A program made the translations under genes and the position numbers. A model generated the notes under the pieces. It did not search any database. It was not told the DNA's origin and was given only the letters and a program-made list of their open reading frames with translations. From assembly GCA_905221605.1 (NCBI GenBank), contig CAJNDS010001913.1, positions 172,501 to 200,000 of the forward strand: a stretch of DNA of 27,500 nt, written 5' to 3'. Positions 23,413 to 27,500 of the stretch are shown here, one piece after another. This DNA comes from Symbiodinium natans (Eukaryota > Sar > Dinophyceae > Suessiales > Symbiodiniaceae). Within the stretch, counting starts at the first letter, position 1. Each line of letters starts with the position of its first letter.

Positions 23413-23850
23413 TGCCTCATCTAAGCTAGGGATTCGGGTTTATGGCTGATAGGTTGAAGACCATGCAAGTATGGATATGAGCTCACTGAAGTAGGAGTGC
23501 TCAATTAAGGGGAATTGGAATGGAAGTTCGCTAAACTCTAAGCACCCTAGACCCTTAAACCGTTAAACCACCCACAAACCCCTTGAAGCCCTGATGCCGT
23601 GAAACCTGAACCCTTAACCCCAAAAGCCTATAGACCCTAAACCCTACATACACCCTGAAAAGCTTGTAAGAATCATCCGGGTTTAGGGTTGAGGGTTTTG
23701 CCTCGTCTAAGCTTTGGGTTTTCGAGTTTGTGGCTGATAGGTTGAAGACCTTGCAAGTAAGGAAAGTTTCCGAGGCATAGTCGTTGCCCCATAGTTTACT
23801 GAAGTAGGAGCTCTTAATTCAGGTATGTCGGAATGGAAGTTCGCTAAACT
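23413..23850 (+). repeat. Diverged duplication (two copies of about 130-150 bp)
   Basis: 23413-23537 and 23699-23850 share TGCCTC(A/G)TCTAAGC, GGCTGATAGGTTGAAGACC, ACTGAAGTAGGAG and GGAATGGAAGTTCGCTAAAC, with indels between. The unit is not telomere-like. Confidence 0.85.
23727..23756 (+). CDS. Possible 30-base micro-exon
   Basis: Between TTTTCGAG and GTAAGGAAAG, the best consensus donor in the window. Phase 0 reads FVADRLKTLQ. The duplicate copy at about 23438-23470 reads FMADRLKTMQ before GTATGG but lacks the AG. It does not repair the phase of exon 12. Confidence 0.25.
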
Positions 23851-24186
23851 TAAAGCCCTCGCCCTCGGGTTTAGAGGGTTTAGGGGTGCCGGTTTAGGGT
23901 TTACAGGGTTTGTAGGATTGGTAGGATATTTAGAGTTTTGGGTTTTTTGGCTTTGTGCGGTTTATAGGGTTTGGAGGGTGTAGGGGTTCAGGGTTCATAG
24001 GGTGTAGAGGGTTTAGAGGGTCTAGAGGTATAGGGTTTATAGGGTTCAAAGCCTTTTGAGGGTTAGAGGGCTTTGCGGGTTGAGGGTTTTCACGGCTTCA
24101 GGGGTTTGAGTTTTTTGAGGGTTTTGAGGGTTTACAAGGAAATAGGGGGAGGGTTTGGAGGGTTTAGGGGTTCAGGGTTTGGAGGG

Positions 24187-24276
24187 TCTAGAGGGTTTAG
24201 AGGGTTTAGAGGATTTAGAGGGTTTAGAGGGTTTAGAGGGTTTAGAGGGTTTAGAGGGTTTGGAGGGTTTAGAGGG
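24187..24276 (+). repeat. (TTTAGAGGG)10 nonamer array
   Basis: Ten 9-base units, seven perfect, a telomere heptamer with GA inserted. The open frame through it (Gly-Phe-Arg repeats) is not a gene. Confidence 0.93.
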
Positions 24277-24453
24277 TTTAGTTAGGGGTCCAGTGTTTGT
24301 AAGGTTTATGCGGTTTATAGGGTGTTGATCACCGGGACCTGGGCAGGGAACGTAGCGTAGAGAACTGACCGCATGAGTTGGTTTTTGGACCCTAAATCCT
24401 AAACCCTAAACCCCAAAACCCTAAACCCTAAACACTAAACCCTAAACCGGCAG

Positions 24454-24511
24454 GGCCGCCGCCGTCGGCGGACACCATGGCCGGAGAGTTTCTGGGCTGC
24501 GAAATTGGGGG
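24454..24511 (+). CDS. Candidate exon 12 of the telomere-repeat gene
   Basis: Fifty-eight bases from AAACCGGCAG to GTTTTCG. Phase 0 reads GRRRRRTPWPESFWAAKLG; with one carried base it reads PPPSADTMAGEFLGCEIG. The second fits exon 13, the first fits exon 11, so an exon is missing on one side. Confidence 0.4.
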
Positions 24512-24719
24512 GTTTTCGAGAATAGGGGGTACCTTCTTGGGGTCCTGAAAATCAGGGTTTAGGGTTTAGGGGTCCTTATTACAAGGGAATCCTACAATTA
24601 GGGGGGCTATGTCCCCTATCTTTCTAAACCCCCAAATGGCTGCTAGTCTCAGTACCAGAATGCCCAGTACTGTAGGCCCTTATTCCTTCTTTTTGGCAGG
24701 TTTAGGGTTTAGGGTAACT

Positions 24720-24824
24720 AGTTGGGATGTTCCCCTTGATACTAGCAGTCCTTAAGAGGGATTATCGTACCCCCGACTAGAATCCCTATTAAGGACTGTT
24801 CGTATAAGGGGGAACATACCAAGT
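24720..24824. repeat. Imperfect 44-bp inverted repeat (hairpin)
   Basis: 24729-24763 and 24781-24815 are complementary at 30 of 35 positions with a 17-base loop; the match continues outward to 24720 and 24824 at 7 of 9. Core arms GCAGTCCTTAA and TTAAGGACTG. It is not telomere-like and could be a small foldback element. Confidence 0.85.
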
Positions 24825-25202
24825 TCAGTGTAACTAAGATGCCCAGTAGCGCCCTTCCCTTTTTCGGGCTTACCCGCTTTAATCCGAGATTACTGGACAA
24901 CCTAGAGCAAGGAACCCAGAGACTCCCCTTCAAACCCCTTAATTAAGGACTATACCTTAAATCATATTAAGGTTCCTATTCGAATTTGATGGTAGAGTCT
25001 GAGGGAATGAGGGAGTTGCTAGAAGCTGGGTTAGGGTTTAGGGCTTCGGCAGGCTCTTTTTACTCCTGACTTCCCGGGTAGGGAAGTCTTGGAACCCCTC
25101 ATGTTTAGGGTTTGGGGTTTGGGGTTTAGGGTTTAGGGTTTAGGGTTCAGGGTCATAAGTTCTGACATCCACACACCCACACTGGTCCGAGTGTGGGTGG
25201 GC

Positions 25203-25225
25203 GGGGGGGGGGGGGGGGGGGGGGG
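25203..25225 (+). repeat. G23 homopolymer
   Basis: Twenty-three uninterrupted G, preceded by GTGGGTGGGC. It is likely to vary in length and to be error-prone in sequencing. Confidence 0.9.
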
Positions 25226-25328
25226 TTGTGGCTTGAGGGTTTAAACCGCAAAACCCCAAACCGTAAACACTACCTGGGGCCCTACTAACCGATGGTTTGA
25301 CGGGGCTATACCTACCAACTAGGGGCAG

Positions 25329-25437
25329 CGAAAGGCGCGCGCCTGATGCGCGCCTAGATGCGCGCGAGGCCGCCGCGGCACTTTTGCGTAGGCTGGCGCT
25401 GGGACTATCGCGAGAAAGCATGGTGTCCCACAGCGAA
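25329..25437 (+). CDS. Candidate exon 13 of the telomere-repeat gene
   Basis: From AGGGGCAG to GTACCTGC. With two carried bases it reads G-ERRAPDARLDAREAAAALLR, then RLALGLSRESMVSHSE, ending in phase 0. The frame goes on to a stop at 25452 if the GT is not used. GC-rich, with alanine/arginine-rich helical character. Minus-strand frames are open too but less protein-like. Confidence 0.5.
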
Positions 25438-25471
25438 GTACCTGCTCATGAGTGAATGCTAAGCTGCCCAG

Positions 25472-25571
25472 GGAAGACTTGTTTCTCCAAACCGAGCGCC
25501 GCAGCCGCTGAGTCGAATTGCAGTCTTGCACGCTGGTCAGCCAGCTGAGCAGACGTCCCAACACTTTTGTG
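25472..25571 (+). CDS. Candidate exon 14 of the telomere-repeat gene
   Basis: One hundred bases from GCTGCCCAG to GTTTAGGG. Phase 0 reads GRLVSPNRAPQPLSRIAVLH and is open to the donor, ending with one G. The gap to exon 13 is only 34 bases, very short for an intron, so the boundary between 13 and 14 may be wrong although each frame looks real. Confidence 0.5.
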
Positions 25572-26578
25572 GTTTAGGGCCCCTCAACCCTAAACCCTAC
25601 AACCCGAAAAAACCCCTAAAACCCAAAAAAAACCCTAAAACCCTAAAAGCCCTAAAACCCTAAATTCTGGGGTTGAGGGTGTACGACCCCTTTGGGATGC
25701 TAAACACCTTGCCTCTCAGCTACACCTCTCAAACACAGCTACACCCTGGCAGCATGATTCCTGGGACCGAGAGTAGGCCCTTATTTCCGATTTATAGGTT
25801 TGGGGTTCGGGGTTTGGGGTTTAGGGTTTGGGTTCAGAGTTTATGGGGTTTTACTCCCTGCTTTTGGGTTAAGGCTTCGGGGTTGGGGCTTTGGGGTTTA
25901 GGGTTTATGGGGTTTTCTAGAACCCAGAGTAGGCCCAGTTTTCCTGTTTGTTAGGGATTAGGTTTCCTTGTGCGCTCCTTTAAGCCAACAAGGGTCCCCT
26001 TTTTGTTATTCCTGGGTCACGTCTACATTCTCACCTGGGCGTAACCCCGGTCCTGCGCCCATTTACAACCATCCCCCCGTAGTCCTCCGAATAATTATAA
26101 TAGTGACAATAATCACTACCAAAAAAAGAATAATAACAAAATATCTGGACCCCTGAACCTAAACTCTGAACCCTTAACCCTAAACCCTATCAGCACTAGT
26201 AGGGTTACTGGTTCTCAGTAACGAATGAGGGAGTTTGGATACTTTATGCATATAGGGCTCATACAGGGGGATATAAATAAGGCATTCCCTACGAAGGACC
26301 AGTAAGGCTTAGGTTGATAGGCTCTGCTACGACCGAGAGTAAGCGCTTGTTCCCTTTTTTCGGGTTAAGGTTCCCTTCCCAGGCCCTTTAAACCAAAAGG
26401 GCACGCTTTTTTACTCCTGGGTCTAGTAGCTTAGTAGTAGAGTACGTAACCTTACCTGTTTTTTGTGGTTCTTATATTCCCTTCATAACCCCAAAGGTTA
26501 GCCTTTAGTTCCGCTGAGATACTGGAAGCCCTAAAGTCCAAACCCTAGACCCAAAACCCTAAACCCTGGGTCTCGCAG
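25572..26578 (+). repeat. Telomere-like intron 14
   Basis: Starts GTTTAGGG and ends CCCAAAACCCTAAACCCTGGGTCTCGCAG. Inside are CCCTAAAA-type sequence (25585-25665), TTTGGGG-type sequence (25795-25915), a diverged dispersed repeat and an AT-rich tract at about 26091-26145. No exon is evident. Confidence 0.5.
25921..26430 (+). repeat. Diverged dispersed repeat, copies at 25921-26020 and 26331-26430
   Basis: Shared pieces in the same order: GAGTA(G/A)G, TTCC then TTT, CCTTTAA(G/A)CCAA, AAGGG, and ATTCCTGGGTC / ACTCCTGGGTC. A third partial copy lies near 25765-25800 (CGAGAGTAGGCCCTTATTTCC). Confidence 0.6.
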
Positions 26579-26672
26579 GCTCTAGGGAAGCCTTTCACGA
26601 ACCCTCCCTACACCACGTCGCACTGGCTAAGGTTCTTGGAGCAGCTTCGCGCGACGCCCTAGCTGTTTTGGG
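26579..26672 (+). CDS. Candidate exon 15 of the telomere-repeat gene
   Basis: Ninety-four bases from GGTCTCGCAG to GTTTAGGG. With the G from exon 14 it reads G-SREAFHEPSLHHVALAKVLG, AASRDALAVL and two further bases, open to the donor. A second frame ends in a stop at 26650. Phase fits exons 14 and 16. One of the most protein-like islands. Confidence 0.58.
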
Positions 26673-26946
26673 GTTTAGGGGTTAGGGTTTCGGGTTTAGG
26701 GTTTAGGGTTTAGGGTTTAGGGTTCAGGGGCCCAAGCTGCGGTGTGCTGAAGGGCTTAGGGTTTAGGGTGAAGTAAGGGTGCAGGGTTTTCGGGTTTTAG
26801 GGTTTAGGGGGTTTTGGGGCACAAGGTTTGATTTTGAAGGGTCAGGTGTATCCAGGATGTAAAGGTCGTAGGGCTTGGGGTCAGGGCTCAACTTGAATTT
26901 CGGATTGGTGTATGGAATAGGGATACATTCTCTGGCCTGGGCGCAG
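26673..26946 (+). repeat. Telomere-like intron 15
   Basis: Begins GTTTAGGGGTTAGGG and stays TTTAGGG-type to about 26815; the rest is mixed and ends TGGCCTGGGCGCAG. It has no CCCTAAA right end. Confidence 0.45.
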
Positions 26947-27025
26947 GTGCCAGGAACTAGGTGTGCGGAACTGTTTTCGTTTACCAGAGCAGGTGCACTG
27001 TGTAGCGCCGACGTCAGACATCTGA
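26947..27025 (+). CDS. Candidate exon 16, possibly terminal
   Basis: After GGGCGCAG; with two carried G it reads G-CQELGVRNCFRLPEQ and then either a GT donor at 26993 or VHCVAPTSDI and the stop TGA at 27023-27025. If the stop is used the gene ends here. If the donor is used, exon 17 follows in phase 0. Confidence 0.45.
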
Positions 27026-27419
27026 CGTGCGACTGATGATGATGACTATGATGATGATGATGAAACGATATGAAACGCAATAGGCCCTAAACCCCTGAGC
27101 ACTACAGCGCTGAATCTTGAACCCTGAACCCCTGGCTTTTATGTCAGGCTTTGGGGTTTCGAGATCAAGTCAAGTTTAGGGTTTAGGTTTTTCGGAGAGC
27201 TTCGTATCTTCCCTCTCTAAAGCCAGCTTAGCCACTCTGGGCCAGGCACTCAGCATTCAAAGCATAAACCCTAAACCCGAAACCCAAGAATCCCTTGGAT
27301 GGGTTTCATGGCATGAGCCCACAAAAAGGTAAGTTCGGGGTTCGTGAGGTACAGTCCCGGCCTAAACATGAACTTTTACGGTACACCCAAGCTTCAGCCC
27401 TGCTTAGACCTGAGGTGAG
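27026..27419. other. Mixed region with few telomere units
   Basis: Contains an imperfect GAT trinucleotide repeat (27034-27063), isolated CCCTAAA units (27084-27090, 27266-27278) and otherwise unique sequence. No gene is evident. It ends CCTGAGGTGAG, a possible acceptor for exon 17. Confidence 0.5.
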
Positions 27420-27476
27420 AGGGCAGCCGTGAGGACGCTGAAGGCCTGCGCGCACGTGGAAGGAAGCTGCTTGAGG
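27420..27476 (+). CDS. Candidate exon 17 (or start of further exons beyond the window)
   Basis: Fifty-seven bases to GTTTAGGATTTCAGG at the window end. Phase 0 reads RAAVRTLKACAHVEGSCLR and ends in phase 0. A second frame (GSREDAEGLRARGRKLLEG) is also open, so frame choice is uncertain. Confidence 0.4.
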
Positions 27477-27500
27477 GTTTAGGATTTCAGGGGTTTAGGG

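Larger units (their letters stand above)
23341..24453 (+). repeat. Telomere-like intron 11
   Basis: Begins GTTTAGGGTTTAGGG and ends CCCTAAACACTAAACCCTAAACCGGCAG. Inside are a diverged 130-bp duplication and a nonamer TTTAGAGGG array. The chain of phases needs one more exon here or in the next intron; a 30-base candidate is listed. Confidence 0.5.
24512..25328 (+). repeat. Intron 12 with hairpin and G tract
   Basis: Starts GTTTTCGAG. Telomere-like units are fewer here. It holds a 44-bp inverted repeat (24720-24824), a G23 run (25203-25225) and short heptamer runs near 25105-25145. It ends AACTAGGGGCAG. Confidence 0.45.

Noticed and set aside
24073-24285. 70-codon open frame with Gly-Phe-Arg repeats
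   Set aside because: It is only the translation of the TTTAGAGGG nonamer array.
1-27500. True chromosome end (telomere)
   Set aside because: Heptamer arrays are short, change orientation many times and are interrupted by coding-like islands; no terminal array runs to an end of the window.

Overview
The window looks like nuclear DNA of a dinoflagellate. Four things point that way: plant-type telomere-like heptamers (TTTAGGG) on both strands, Ty1/copia elements primed from an internal initiator-tRNA site, a spliced-leader-like tract in one LTR, and exon-like islands joined by GT or GA donors. No prokaryotic-style operon, rRNA or tRNA gene was seen.

Layout. (1) 1-2676 and 20468-27500 are built from TTTAGGG/CCCTAAA arrays and variants, interrupted by short, more complex, coding-like islands of about 30-110 bp. 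Most islands have a usable AG acceptor on the left and a GT (twice GA) donor on the right, and many can be chained in phase on the + strand. I read these flanks as one multi-exon + strand gene (protein not recognised) whose introns largely consist of telomere-like repeats. The introns usually start GTTTAGGG and end with CCCTAAA just before the acceptor. This is inference from sequence alone. (2) 2677-12649 is a 9,973-bp copia-type LTR retrotransposon (element 1): 216-bp LTRs with one mismatch and target duplication CCCTA. (3) After 48 bp of CCCTAAA-type spacer, 12698-20467 is a second, related copia element (element 2, 7,770 bp): two identical 252-bp LTRs and target duplication ACCCT. Both sit in the CCCTAAA side of what I interpret as one 18-kb intron (2554-20505).

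Domain order in element 1 is Gag (capsid-like core, CCCH finger, CCHC knuckle), two protease motifs in tandem, a C5-methyltransferase-like domain (VVHLFAG, GGPPC), integrase (HHCC, D-D-35-E), a 2-oxoglutarate/Fe(II)-oxygenase-like domain (HRD ... H-x8-R), a coiled coil, reverse transcriptase (YVDD), RNase H, and a C-terminal membrane plus H/C-C-C segment. Element 2 keeps Gag, one protease, the integrase HHCC and first Asp, RT, RNase H and the C-terminal module. It has lost, without breaking frame, the methyltransferase-like cysteine, the integrase D2/E residues and the oxygenase HxD motif. Its near-zero LTR divergence suggests it was mobilised recently, probably in trans.

The most interesting signals are the telomere-repeat-bounded introns and the copia polyprotein that carries both a methyltransferase-like and a dioxygenase-like module. 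All frame breaks in the elements are -1 shifts; three lie at short base runs, so sequence error must be excluded before calling the elements dead.
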